Source: Bacteriovoracales bacterium
GTDB taxonomy: Bacteria > Bdellovibrionota > Bacteriovoracia > Bacteriovoracales > Bacteriovoracaceae
DNA: 49,661 nucleotides
Direction: 5' to 3'
Assembly: GCA_030149295.1 (NCBI GenBank)
Contig: JASBRV010000031.1
Span: 1 to 49,661 of the forward strand
Shown here piece after piece: positions 1-8,564 of the stretch. The notes under the pieces are model-generated. The model saw nothing but the letters and a program-made list of their open reading frames with translations. It searched no databases and had not been told where the DNA came from. The stretch's first letter is position 1. Every line of letters starts with the position of its first letter. Position numbers and translations under genes: made by a program.

Positions 1-1356
1 TCTTCTCATACTTCAAATATTGAAGCAGCTAAAATTTTAGAAGAGGAGTCGGGACCAATCTTAAGAAAGGTTTTACTTGAAAAGGTTGGTACCTCTTTTG
101 AAAAAGATAATGAGGGAAGATTATTGTTCACAAAGGAAGCCGCTCATGCTTTTCCTCGCATTCTCTTTAAAGGAGATTATACTGGCCGCGAAATTCAGAT
201 TTCTCTTCTTAACTACATAAAAGATAAAAATCGATTTCCACGAGTTACCTTTTTACAAGGTCATACGGCAATTGATCTCCTTACTCCTATGCATCATGGT
301 AAGGACATCCAGCAGCGCTATGAGGCCAATAAAGTTGTTGGCGCTTATCTCTTTGATCGTCAATCAGAAAATGTAATCAAAGCTATTGCCAGAAATACTG
401 TCTTGGCCACAGGAGGAGTGGGTTCCCTTTATCTTCACCATTCAAACTCTGAAGGAGCGCGTGGAGATGGACATGCTATGGCAAGAAGAGCGGGGGCTAT
501 TCTTACCAATATGGAATTTATTCAATTTCACCCCACAACTTTTTTAGATCGCTCAAGTCATCGACGCTTTCTCCTTAGTGAAGCTGTTAGGGGTGAAGGT
601 GGTATTCTTATTAATAGTGAAGGTGAAGCTTTTATGGGGCGTTATCATTTCGATAAAGAACTCGCTCCTAGAGATGTCGTTTCTCGCTCTATTGATGAAG
701 AGATGATTAACACTCGTCACGATTGCTGTTACTTAGATATAAGTTTTAAAGATCCTTATTGGATAAAAGATCGCTTTCCTACTATTTATGAGCATTGCTT
801 GAAAAAAGGTGTGGATATGACGAAAGAGCCTATTCCCGTTGTTCCAGCAGCTCATTATACTTGTGGCGGAGTAAAAACCGATTTAAAAGGCCGCACAACA
901 CTTGATGCCCTATATGCCGTTGGAGAGGTTGCCTGTACTGGCCTTCATGGTGCTAATCGTTTGGCCTCAACGAGTCTCGCTGAGGGAGTCACTTGGGGAT
1001 ATCTTGCAGCTAAAGACATTGCCCAAAAAATACGCCAATACGAGGTTTATAATTCAGAACATCTTAAGGACTGGCAAGATGGTACCCTTCCCACTGATCC
1101 TGCCCTTATTCAGCAAGATTGGTTAACATTAAAACAAACCATGTGGAATTATGTTGGTTTAACGAGAACTACGAATCGTCTTAAAAGAGCGGAAGCTATG
1201 TTTAAGGAGTTGTATGATGAGATCCAAAGATTCTACAGAGACGCTGCTCTTAAGGATGAACTCATTGGACTGAGAAATGGAGTAGAAGTGGCTTCCCAGG
1301 TCTTAGGGGCTTCAAGTCGAAACCGAAAAAGTGTGGGTTGTTTCTATCGAAAATGA
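1..1356 (+). CDS. nadB: L-aspartate oxidase, 5' end outside window
   Basis: This enzyme oxidises L-aspartate to iminoaspartate, the first step of de novo NAD synthesis, using FAD in the cytoplasm. The frame is open from base 1, so the N-terminal FAD-binding Rossmann glycines (roughly 80-90 residues) lie off the window. Visible family blocks are LATGGVGSLY, the substrate/FAD region EFIQFHPTTF, RGEGGILIN, HYTCGGVKTD and the C-terminal GLHGANRLASTSLAEG followed by a helical domain. The carboxy end is complete and the stop is TGA. An internal ATG at 124 is not the start, because coding sequence continues upstream of it. Fumarate reductase and succinate dehydrogenase flavoproteins are related, but the GLHGANRLAS block and the overall length favour NadB. 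No nadA or nadC is visible. Confidence 0.93.
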   Translation, partial: SSHTSNIEAAKILEEESGPILRKVLLEKVGTSFEKDNEGRLLFTKEAAHAFPRILFKGDYTGREIQISLLNYIKDKNRFPRVTFLQGHTAIDLLTPMHHGKDIQQRYEANKVVGAYLFDRQSENVIKAIARNTVLATGGVGSLYLHHSNSEGARGDGHAMARRAGAILTNMEFIQFHPTTFLDRSSHRRFLLSEAVRGEGGILINSEGEAFMGRYHFDKELAPRDVVSRSIDEEMINTRHDCCYLDISFKDPYWIKDRFPTIYEHCLKKGVDMTKEPIPVVPAAHYTCGGVKTDLKGRTTLDALYAVGEVACTGLHGANRLASTSLAEGVTWGYLAAKDIAQKIRQYEVYNSEHLKDWQDGTLPTDPALIQQDWLTLKQTMWNYVGLTRTTNRLKRAEAMFKELYDEIQRFYRDAALKDELIGLRNGVEVASQVLGASSRNRKSVGCFYRK

Positions 1357-1389
1357 GTGATTAGTAAGAAGGTGCGTGATACCTTTTAA

Positions 1390-1470
1390 TCAGGCATGGA
1401 AATCTACATTTTACAATTTTGCATACTAACTCAATTATAATTTGTTGATACCAGTGCCTGACTTTTTTAA
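1390..1470 (+). terminator. possible weak terminator after nadB
   Basis: TCAGGCA (1390-1396) and TGCCTGA (1455-1461) are perfect complements, and the second arm is followed by CTTTTTTAATT. The loop of about 58 nt is long for an intrinsic terminator, so this is a weak call. It sits between convergent genes, where termination is expected. Confidence 0.3.
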
Positions 1471-1505
1471 TTATCCTCTTAATTATGAAGAATATTAATT
1501 AAGGC

Positions 1506-2354
1506 CTAGTCCTTAATTGGTATTCTTACATCAATCCTGTCATTAGATTTATTTAGCATTATTATTGTTATCGACTTCCATCCATTTTTTGGTGAATGGT
1601 CACCTGTTAAGTTTATTTTTGTGAATAAGCAATCCGACCCAAAACAGCCCATATGTTTGACTGTATATTTCGGCATCATAATTATTTCTTTTATAAACTT
1701 TGTTTCATTTATATTGTTTGCAAGTTCATCTGCATTATCACTGCAGAACTCTTGATGAGTGTTATCTTTCGGCCAGGGAATATTGAGGTAGTCTTGATTA
1801 CTTATATTTTCTAATTTGGGAATATAAACACAACGAATGTTTTCAAGAGCCTGGGCGGAGATGTTGAAGTTTAATTCATATTTTTCCATAGTGGCCTTTA
1901 CTATCTTGTCATAGGGGACTAATCTTTGATCAAGCTCATACTTTTCTAAAAGTACTGTACTTGAGTCAATGCTACCTACCTTCTTCATTTCATGCATTTT
2001 TATCCAAGGTTGATGACCTCTAGCATACTTTCCTAAGCTTTGCAGATTACCATTTCGATCTTCTAAAATAATGTCTTCAAAGAATATGAGGTTGTTATTA
2101 GATGTATCTTGGTGCCGATATCGTCTAACAATTGGAAATAAAAAATCTTCATTAGAATTACAGTTTTTTTGAAGTTCTTTATGGGGTTCTTTTAAATGAA
2201 TACATTTAATGTTTTCTGCATTTTCAAGTATAAAGTTAAAGCGGGCGGTGAAGTTACCGAGCTTTTCTATCGACTTGATCTTTAGCTTTGGTTGATCTGC
2301 TGTAAAAGCATGTGTACTGAAAAACATTAAAAATACCAAAAATAACTTATACAT
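1506..2354 (-). CDS. hypothetical exported protein with internal duplication
   Basis: 282 residues with a typical signal peptide (about 19 residues, ending STHAFTA), so probably periplasmic or surface-located. I do not recognise the family. Two halves look related: residues around 35-70 carry LENAENIKCIHLKEP followed by a Cys, and the second half has AQALENIRCVYIPK followed by a Cys. This suggests a tandem duplication of a beta-rich, Cys-containing domain of about 130 residues. A third CFGSDC motif near the C-terminus may form a disulphide. AGGAG lies 7 nt before the ATG and supports this start. It is a single gene facing nadB. Confidence 0.7.
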   Translation of the reverse strand: MYKLFLVFLMFFSTHAFTADQPKLKIKSIEKLGNFTARFNFILENAENIKCIHLKEPHKELQKNCNSNEDFLFPIVRRYRHQDTSNNNLIFFEDIILEDRNGNLQSLGKYARGHQPWIKMHEMKKVGSIDSSTVLLEKYELDQRLVPYDKIVKATMEKYELNFNISAQALENIRCVYIPKLENISNQDYLNIPWPKDNTHQEFCSDNADELANNINETKFIKEIIMMPKYTVKHMGCFGSDCLFTKINLTGDHSPKNGWKSITIIMLNKSNDRIDVRIPIKD

Positions 2355-2583
2355 GAAGGGTCTCCTGGGTTTTTGTTTAAATTCCCCGATTTATTTGCAA
2401 TGTCAGTGCCAAAAAAAAGTAAGATAATTTATTGAGATTAGGAAAGACTCTTCAAAAGCTTGTGTAAACTATTTTTACAGCTGTACAACTCTTTCAAATT
2501 AAAGGATTAGCACTTGAGTGTCAGGTTAAGAGAGATACTGCCCTTAGGATTGACTTGATTGGCTTGTTTCTAACGCAGGCAAC

Positions 2584-3360
2584 TTATTTATTAAAGATCT
2601 CTACTAGCTTTTGGTCTTTTTCCTTAATGGCAATATCTTTTGCACTAAGGCCTTCGTGATTTTTTAGATTAGGGTCAGCCCCTGCCTCAACAAGAAGAGA
2701 AGCCACTTCAAAGTGACCTGCGAGAGTGGCGAGATAAAGTGGGCTTTGGCCTAAGTCATCTTGATGGTTAACTTGCTGTGAAGTGACTTTTCCAAGAATT
2801 GTTTTCACCATTTTTAAGCTTCCATTAAGAGCAGCGTGATTGAGGGCTTTCTTACCTGCAAATAAATCTGGATTGCTTTCTTTTGAAAGTTTTGAAACTT
2901 CTAAAAAGAGATTTTCATTACCACTTAGAACCGCTAAAGCGGTTGCACTTAGACCTTCTTTGTTTTGAACATTAGGGTTTGCACCCTGCTCTAAGAGAAA
3001 AAGTGCGAGTTTGGGATCTTCACTATCGAGCGCTAAAAGAAGGGGCGTATTTCCCATTTCGTCTCTTTGATTGAGTAAATTAGGATATTTTTTAATTTTG
3101 GCTTTCAAGGACTCCAAGTCACCACTTTCGAATATATCAGAGAGAGGTAGCTGAGATCTTTGAGTAGCCATTTCTTGAGAAATATTTTCTTCAGCTTTTT
3201 CCCTAAGTCTAGGTTTTTCATCTTTTAAGTTACTTTCTGCCCTTGAGGAAGCTTTCAGCCCTTCTTGAGAATCACTTGTTGATAAATTCTTATTTTTAAA
3301 GAGGGTTAATCCTGTTAGGATCACTATGAGCAAAAAAATTAAACCAATCTTCTTTTTCAT
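2584..3360 (-). CDS. membrane-anchored ankyrin repeat protein
   Basis: 258 residues. The N-terminus is a lysine-flanked hydrophobic segment (residues 3-21), either an uncleaved anchor or a signal, followed by a charged linker to about residue 70. Four to five ankyrin repeats then run to the C-terminus, with the signatures GNTPLLLAL, LLEQGANPNVQNKEG, GQSPLYLATLAGHFEVASLL and AGADPNLKNHEG. Ankyrin repeats bind proteins, so an envelope scaffolding or inhibitory role is plausible. It starts 7 nt downstream of the PBP4-like gene on the same strand and is probably co-transcribed, which suggests a partner in the peptidoglycan compartment. The partner itself cannot be read from sequence. Confidence 0.82.
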   Translation of the reverse strand: MKKKIGLIFLLIVILTGLTLFKNKNLSTSDSQEGLKASSRAESNLKDEKPRLREKAEENISQEMATQRSQLPLSDIFESGDLESLKAKIKKYPNLLNQRDEMGNTPLLLALDSEDPKLALFLLEQGANPNVQNKEGLSATALAVLSGNENLFLEVSKLSKESNPDLFAGKKALNHAALNGSLKMVKTILGKVTSQQVNHQDDLGQSPLYLATLAGHFEVASLLVEAGADPNLKNHEGLSAKDIAIKEKDQKLVEIFNK

Positions 3361-3367
3361 GGAAGCT

Positions 3368-4684
3368 TTATTCTTGGATAAGATTACTATCTAGGACATT
3401 AAGGTATTTACGGCGATAACCAAAATCTTCGCCACCTTCAAAGTCGCTCATGAGTTTATAAGCAATTTCATTTTGAAGGGCACGAAGAGGTCCAGCACTT
3501 AAGCGTCCACCACCCATTTGACGATGATTAAAGATACCGAAATACCTTCTTCCCGTTCTTGTATTCATCATACCAGCAAGGGCGGAGACGGGATTTGTTG
3601 TTCCTGTTTTTACTACGGCTTTGTCTTTAATCCTTTCACCACGTAATCTATTTTTGATGGTTCCTAGGTCAATACCTGTTACAGCTATTGATTCTTCTAT
3701 TTTTCTTTCCATTGCTTGGATTTCTTTATCCATTTCACGAATCATAGTGATGATCACTGCACAGGTTGCGAAATTATCTTTTCTTGATCCTGTTCGATAA
3801 TCGGGAAGACCAGAACCATTAAAAATACCAATTGTTGGTTCGTCTGCCTTAAAACCTTCTCTCTCATTTTTATAATTTGGGAAGTGCTCTTCCATAAAGT
3901 CAGTGAGTATTTTTTGAAACTCTTCATTACCTACCACATTAAGATACTCGTCAGCGTAGTAGTTGTGAGACAAGACATTCATGTACTTAAGAAAATTCTC
4001 TATTTCTGGAGAGAGGTGAACGAGTTTTAAAATATCATCTTTTTCAATATCAAAAGGCGCGCTGGCAGAGTGATTTACTTTGCCAATGGCAAGGTTTAGC
4101 TCCTCTGGTCTTTCATTAATTCTAAGGAAATCCAGCGTGTCCTTTTGATATCTCTTGTAAAATTCTTTATACCGAGTCAGAAGGACATTCCATTCTGGTG
4201 TGTGAAGGTAGTCATAAAAGAATTTTGATTTTTGCGCATGAGTTATTACAGGTGAATTTTGGCGGTCCCAGTGGGATTTAGGCCAGAAAAGGGTCTTATC
4301 ATCATAGGTTAGATTTTTAATCTCCGTAATTCCGTAATGATTAAATTGATTAACGAGGAAAAAAGTTTTTTCAAACGTAAAAAGAGGATCCATTCCCCCT
4401 TGGATGTGCATACTTTTACTTTCAGGATCATAAAAGAAGGTTGTTTGGTGCTTGAAAGCGACCCCCATTTTCTTTGCCACCGCAAATGTGGTGACAAGCT
4501 TACTTACGGAGGCAAGATAGGCCTTCTTATGAACATTAGCCCCTTGAATTTCCCCAGAGTCATCAAAGTAGCAGTAGTTATTATGGGCAGGATTGAGACC
4601 TGAAGCCTTTATGAGCCTGTCCCAAGTGGGGCCGGCATAACTTACTGTATTTATGAAGGTCGCAAGAATCAAAGCAAGTTTCAT
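3368..4684 (-). CDS. D-alanyl-D-alanine carboxypeptidase/endopeptidase, PBP4-like (peptidase S13)
   Basis: 438 residues with a signal peptide (cleavage probably near SYAG), hence periplasmic. All three penicillin-binding active-site boxes of the S13 family are visible: SxxK as SVSK near residue 60, SxN as SHN in VLSHNYYADEY, and KTG in VVKTGTTNPVSALAG. The conserved GSGL box is also present. The family trims or cleaves peptidoglycan cross-links. In a predatory lineage, PBP4-type enzymes are known to round up prey in Bdellovibrio, but there is no evidence here for that specific role. An ankyrin gene follows at once on the same strand. The ATG directly precedes the MKLALILATF signal peptide. 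Confidence 0.85.
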   Translation of the reverse strand: MKLALILATFINTVSYAGPTWDRLIKASGLNPAHNNYCYFDDSGEIQGANVHKKAYLASVSKLVTTFAVAKKMGVAFKHQTTFFYDPESKSMHIQGGMDPLFTFEKTFFLVNQFNHYGITEIKNLTYDDKTLFWPKSHWDRQNSPVITHAQKSKFFYDYLHTPEWNVLLTRYKEFYKRYQKDTLDFLRINERPEELNLAIGKVNHSASAPFDIEKDDILKLVHLSPEIENFLKYMNVLSHNYYADEYLNVVGNEEFQKILTDFMEEHFPNYKNEREGFKADEPTIGIFNGSGLPDYRTGSRKDNFATCAVIITMIREMDKEIQAMERKIEESIAVTGIDLGTIKNRLRGERIKDKAVVKTGTTNPVSALAGMMNTRTGRRYFGIFNHRQMGGGRLSAGPLRALQNEIAYKLMSDFEGGEDFGYRRKYLNVLDSNLIQE

Positions 4685-4948
4685 GTCATTCTCTTTTGGT
4701 GGTTTGGGTAAAAGTAGACGTGGTTTTTAACACACTGCAGTCTATTATCTATACACCCTGTAATTTTTAGTGAATCTAATAATTGAATCCTTTTAGACAA
4801 AGGGGTAATTTCCTTTTTATTTCGCCAACCTAGAGAATTTAGATGACCAATTTTTAAAGAAGGGGACCGTATTGAGGTCGATGAAAAAAGAGGGTTTGTT
4901 ATTGAAAGGTCTCTCCTTTCAACAAAGATCCTAGAGATTGGACCAGAG

Positions 4949-5371
4949 ATGAATTCTCAGCAAACAACAGGGAATATTGTTACCCTTCCCAATAGCCTTA
5001 TGCTATCGCATTCAATAAAGAAAGAAAGTTATTTTAGAGGCTACTTTATTAAGAATTTCACGTTCAAAGTATTTGATCCAACCCTTGCTAAAGATTTTGA
5101 AGAGAAACTATTAAATAAAGCAATAGAAATTTCTGCGCCCTACCTAGAGGAAGCCAAAAAGGAGATTAGTAAATTTTGTGACAAAGAAGGAATCGTTATT
5201 CCAGGAATTGGGCCAAGAACGAAAATCCTAGTAGGTGAAGATAACTACGATATATTAGTCTTGGTTAAACTTCCTGCTCAAAATCTTCATATCGCTGATT
5301 TGGAGCAGGACCTTAATCGTTTTTATCTAGACTGGCGGGTAGAAGAGCTCACTAGGAAAAAGTCTGACTAG
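4949..5371 (+). CDS. MscS-like beta-domain and C-terminal fragment, no membrane part
   Basis: From the ATG at 4949 this gives 140 residues. GNIVTLPNSLMLSHSI matches the hallmark of the MscS beta domain, and the rest resembles the MscS C-terminal alpha/beta domain. The same frame is open upstream to 4847 and encodes more of the beta domain (FKEGDRIEVDEKRGFVIE, RSLLSTKILEIGPE), but it has no ATG, GTG or TTG and is closed by a TGA at 4844. An ATG at 4843 in another frame reads M-T-N-F and then TAA. Skipping one T in the TTTTT run joins it exactly to the MscS frame (see findings). No pore helices precede it, so it cannot form a channel alone. It is a decayed channel gene, a frameshifted soluble MscS-domain protein or a recoded gene. 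Its 3' end overlaps the next gene by 4 bp, convergently. Confidence 0.6.
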   Translation: MNSQQTTGNIVTLPNSLMLSHSIKKESYFRGYFIKNFTFKVFDPTLAKDFEEKLLNKAIEISAPYLEEAKKEISKFCDKEGIVIPGIGPRTKILVGEDNYDILVLVKLPAQNLHIADLEQDLNRFYLDWRVEELTRKKSD

Positions 5372-5940
5372 CGATTTTTTAAAGATTTTTCACTGCATTT
5401 ACTCGCAAACCACTTCATACGTAAAACGACTTTGCTTGAATTCGATTCACCTTCATTGGCGTGTTTAACAGTTAACTCAGAGTTGTTGTTTGCCATAACA
5501 TTGATAATTCTCGGTTTCTCACCAGGACATAAATGCTTATAGGTATATTCCTTTTTTGTGGACTTGATGACCTTTACCTTACATTTTTCATTTTTATTTT
5601 GACCAAAGTTGTAATTTTCTTTTTTTAAATCTTCTTCTTTAATGCAGACACGCATATCAGTAAGGCCATCAAGTCCTGTGGCCATGGGATTAGCTCCGCC
5701 ACCTCCGAAGGCCTTCATTTTTTCTTTAAGCATAGCCGCTTGTTCGGGTGGCATATCTGCAAACATCTTTTTCATTTTCTCTTGTTGAACTTTGAGCTGT
5801 TTCATCATTTCTTTGTTTTTAGTGAGGGGGCTTTCAATGATTTTCCATTCACCAGCCTTGACATCTATGGGGGTTATATTCGAAGCAGAGGTCGATAATG
5901 AGAAAAGAAGAATCAAATAAGAAAGAGATTTCATAAGCAC
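5368..5940 (-). CDS. exported DUF3617-like protein
   Basis: 190 residues with a signal peptide of about 19 residues (ending STSASN). It opens with the DUF3617 pattern (VKAGEWKI), has a charged Met-rich middle (KMFADMPPEQAAMLKEKM then AFGGGG), and continues with a short beta-rich domain containing MRVCIKEEDL and paired cysteines. DUF3617 proteins are small periplasmic proteins of unknown biochemical role. This is the last gene of a four-gene minus-strand operon, 16 nt after the HugZ-like gene. Family assignment comes from recalled pattern, not a search. Confidence 0.65.
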   Translation of the reverse strand: MLMKSLSYLILLFSLSTSASNITPIDVKAGEWKIIESPLTKNKEMMKQLKVQQEKMKKMFADMPPEQAAMLKEKMKAFGGGGANPMATGLDGLTDMRVCIKEEDLKKENYNFGQNKNEKCKVKVIKSTKKEYTYKHLCPGEKPRIINVMANNNSELTVKHANEGESNSSKVVLRMKWFASKCSEKSLKNR

Positions 5941-5956
5941 ATCCTTTATATAAAAA

Positions 5957-6694
5957 CTATTTTACTGACTTGGCGAGTTTGACAAATTCACGATGAAGCC
6001 CTTTGGCATCACCAGCATCGGCTAAGAAATTGAGATAATGGATGTTATCATCTATCTTCATGTGAAAGCCTTCTCTATCAACAGAGATAAGGCTCACCTC
6101 TTTGGCCGTTTTATCGAGAAGTTTTTCGCCAAAAGAAATTAGAGTGTCGGCATGATCTTCATTCATGTGATCAATGGCTCCTTGTTCTTCACCGTGCCAT
6201 TCAGGAGCTTCTGTTTTCCATCCTTCGCTTGCTTCATAGGTATAAATTTTCCCAAAACCTTGGATAAAGTGAATATGGTTGGGGCGGATCCTCCAAAAAT
6301 CAAAGCCATGGGCTTTGAAATAATTGCGGGCCATGGGAAAGAAAGTAAAATATTTCTCTGAAACTGATTTGTAATTATCGTCACCTTCTTTCACAACTGA
6401 GGCATCACCGATGAGCATAACCCTAGAAGAGGCTTGCTTATGAGAAGAGGTCATATCAAAAACAGTAAAGCCTACTTTTGGGTTAGCTTTTATGTTCTTG
6501 GTATGAATGGCGATGTCACTTATGAGGATAATTACATCTCCTTCTTCCGTCAGTACAAAGGGACACACGCTACCTAGGGGATAGTCTGATTCACTCTTAG
6601 TGAACTGGGTTGAAAGAACTCCAGTGTCCCAGTTTCGCATAAAGCTTCTCGCAACGTGCGATACCTCTTTCATATCAGTTAATCTTTCACTCAA
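5957..6694 (-). CDS. HugZ-like haem-binding/FMN split-barrel protein
   Basis: 245 residues. The N-terminal two thirds is a pyridoxamine-5'-phosphate-oxidase-like split barrel (SFMRNWDTGVLST, SDIAIHTKNIKANPKVGFTV). The C-terminal DUF2470-type domain carries AIDHMNEDHADTL. This arrangement is that of HugZ-type haem-degrading proteins and of general FMN-binding PNPOx relatives. Cytoplasmic; no signal peptide. It lies 17 nt downstream of the TPR/zinc-ribbon gene and 16 nt upstream of the DUF3617-like gene, so it is probably co-transcribed. Whether it degrades haem, only binds it, or is a flavin reductase cannot be settled from sequence; no haem uptake gene is adjacent. Confidence 0.75.
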   Translation of the reverse strand: MSERLTDMKEVSHVARSFMRNWDTGVLSTQFTKSESDYPLGSVCPFVLTEEGDVIILISDIAIHTKNIKANPKVGFTVFDMTSSHKQASSRVMLIGDASVVKEGDDNYKSVSEKYFTFFPMARNYFKAHGFDFWRIRPNHIHFIQGFGKIYTYEASEGWKTEAPEWHGEEQGAIDHMNEDHADTLISFGEKLLDKTAKEVSLISVDREGFHMKIDDNIHYLNFLADAGDAKGLHREFVKLAKSVK

Positions 6695-6711
6695 TTTGAT
6701 TTCCTTTGGAT

Positions 6712-7398
6712 TTAGAGAGATTGAGCGAGCTCTTTTAGGAACTGCTTCATTTCTTTATTTTTTTCCAGTTTCGCAGCTGTACCAAGAGCCCTCTTCGCGA
6801 GGGTAGCATTTCCTAAGTCTTTATAGAGACTTCCAAGGCAAGCCCAAGCACGAGTAAAGCAAGGATGAATTTTTATCGCTTTTTCAAGATGGATCATGGC
6901 ACTCTGAGGTTCACCATCAATGTGGTAAATGTGACTTCCTAAGAGAAAATGGCCGTAAGCCAGATTTGGATATACTTTTAATGCTGCTTGGATTTGTTTT
7001 TCACCAGCATCATTTCTTTGTTTACTTAGGTAAGCTTTAGCATCCATGATCTCATTGATAGCCAAAGCTTTAGCATTATTAGGATCTTTTAAAAATAGGT
7101 GGGAAAGGAGTGTTTTAATTTTTGAGGGAGGGCCATCTGATTCAATTAGGGCCTCAATATAAACCATAAGGAAATTCACGTTCTCTTTGAGTTTTGGCTT
7201 ATTATGAAAAAGTTGATCGGCATTTCGTAAAACGAAAGCATAATCACCCTCTTTATATTTCTTTTTTAAATGGCTTAACAGGTGACCATCTTTGTCTTTC
7301 TTATTGGGATGATCAATTGAAGTTTTGCAATAAGGACAGACTCCAACTGAGGTATTACTAGGGGCACCACAATTTGGACAAAAGATATCAAAGCTCAT
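6712..7398 (-). CDS. zinc-ribbon and TPR protein
   Basis: 228 residues. The N-terminus is a zinc ribbon with two CxxC pairs (CPNCG and CPYCK). A helical region of TPR type follows, clearest at residues 150-215 (AYGHFLLGSHIY, AMIHLEKAIKIHP, AWACLGSLYKDLGNATLAKRAL). There is no signal peptide, so it is cytoplasmic. The ATG overlaps the stop of the upstream SPFH gene (ATGA), indicating translational coupling. Both genes carry zinc ribbons, so the two products probably act together, perhaps as a membrane-microdomain protein with a TPR adaptor. Substrate unknown. Confidence 0.75.
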   Translation of the reverse strand: MSFDIFCPNCGAPSNTSVGVCPYCKTSIDHPNKKDKDGHLLSHLKKKYKEGDYAFVLRNADQLFHNKPKLKENVNFLMVYIEALIESDGPPSKIKTLLSHLFLKDPNNAKALAINEIMDAKAYLSKQRNDAGEKQIQAALKVYPNLAYGHFLLGSHIYHIDGEPQSAMIHLEKAIKIHPCFTRAWACLGSLYKDLGNATLAKRALGTAAKLEKNKEMKQFLKELAQSL

Positions 7399-8351
7399 GC
7401 CTTAGCCCCGCAGTTAAAACAAAACTTATGTCCGACCGAAAGGCCTTGACCACACTGAGTACAGAATTTCTTTTTAGAGGCAGCAATTTGCTTTGGCTTG
7501 ACGAGTACTGGAGCTTCCTCGCTTTCCAAGTCCATTAAGCCTTTGCCCATCATTAATCCCATCATCATTTGCATGGAATCATTGCTTGAGCCATCCCTGA
7601 GCTCGTCGAGACTATTGGCCGCCTTATAGAGAAGAAACTTTTTGGGGTCGCCTATAATATCCATAGCGACTTTGGTATCGATAGCTTCCATAACTTCTTT
7701 GGGGGGAAGAAGGGATTGAATTTGAATGTCCTTCACTTTAATACCGTAGGGCTTAAGCACTTTATTGACGATTCTTTCAAGATCTTTAGAAACATCATCT
7801 TGATTGCGACTTAGGTCTTTTACTTCTTTAATTTTTTGGAGAGCTTGAGAGAGATTTTCAATAAGTTGTGATTGAACAAATTCTTCTACTTCAGAAATGT
7901 CTAAAGCCGTACGCGAGCCAACGAGGCCATTAAATATTTTTTTGGGGCTCATGGCCTTAACGTTGTAGGTGCCAAAAGCTCTAATTGGAATAGTGCCTAC
8001 TTCATCAAACTGACTTAAAACTGGATTTTTTGTGCCCCACTTTCTGGAGGTGTGAACATTTCCCATGAAAAACCAAAGTTCACAGCGAAGGGGACTTTTA
8101 AAACCGAACTTCCAATTAGCAAGTTGGGTGAGAACGGGTACGTTTTCGGTCTTAATCTCATGAGTGCCAGGAGTTAAGATCTCAGCAATCTTACCCTTGT
8201 AAACGAGAATCGCCCTTTGGTTGGGACGAACGACGACCGCTGTCCCATCATAAAGATCAACAGATCCAGATGCGGGAACTTTGGCCGCGATCAGACCACC
8301 CGAAGGATCCTCAAATTCATATATACCGCGATAAAAAGTTTCTTGTTTCAC
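7395..8351 (-). CDS. SPFH/band-7 domain protein with C-terminal zinc ribbon
   Basis: 318 residues. The N-terminal half resembles the YdjI / virion-core-protein branch of the SPFH (stomatin-flotillin) superfamily: VVRPNQRAILVYKGKI, a beta-rich core, then EEFVQSQLIENLSQAL and a helix with GIKVKDIQIQSLLPPKEVMEAID. A Met-rich linker (MQMMMGLMMGKGLMDL) leads to a terminal zinc ribbon with CTQCG and CFNCG. There is no obvious transmembrane helix, so membrane association would be peripheral. It is the first gene of the operon running down to 5368. In Bacillus, YdjI belongs to an envelope-stress/dynamin-like system, but no such partner is visible here. Confidence 0.8.
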   Translation of the reverse strand: MKQETFYRGIYEFEDPSGGLIAAKVPASGSVDLYDGTAVVVRPNQRAILVYKGKIAEILTPGTHEIKTENVPVLTQLANWKFGFKSPLRCELWFFMGNVHTSRKWGTKNPVLSQFDEVGTIPIRAFGTYNVKAMSPKKIFNGLVGSRTALDISEVEEFVQSQLIENLSQALQKIKEVKDLSRNQDDVSKDLERIVNKVLKPYGIKVKDIQIQSLLPPKEVMEAIDTKVAMDIIGDPKKFLLYKAANSLDELRDGSSNDSMQMMMGLMMGKGLMDLESEEAPVLVKPKQIAASKKKFCTQCGQGLSVGHKFCFNCGAKA

Positions 8352-8405
8352 CTTAATAAGATTAATGGAAAAAAGAAAAAAGTGCTAGAAGAAGAAAAGA
8401 AGTGA

Positions 8406-8423
8406 GCCCCTCCGAAGAGGGGC
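8406..8423 (-). terminator. intrinsic terminator with UUCG tetraloop
   Basis: On the minus strand GCCCCTC-TTCG-GAGGGGC forms a perfect 7-bp stem capped by the very stable UUCG loop, followed by a pyrimidine-rich TCACTTCTTTTCTTC tail. It lies between the pentapeptide-like gene and the SPFH operon, both on the minus strand, and probably ends transcription from the former. The tail is not a pure U run. Confidence 0.6.
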
Positions 8424-8564
8424 CTTGTCGGTGTGATGTGGGAGAGGTCTAGAGGATTTCCTTATCCTTGATCTAGAGAGGAAAGGTTCGCGATTCGAGT
8501 TTAAGAAATGTTTTTGGCGGATAAATCCATGAGTCGCGAAGACTATTATCTTTAAGCCAAAGCT

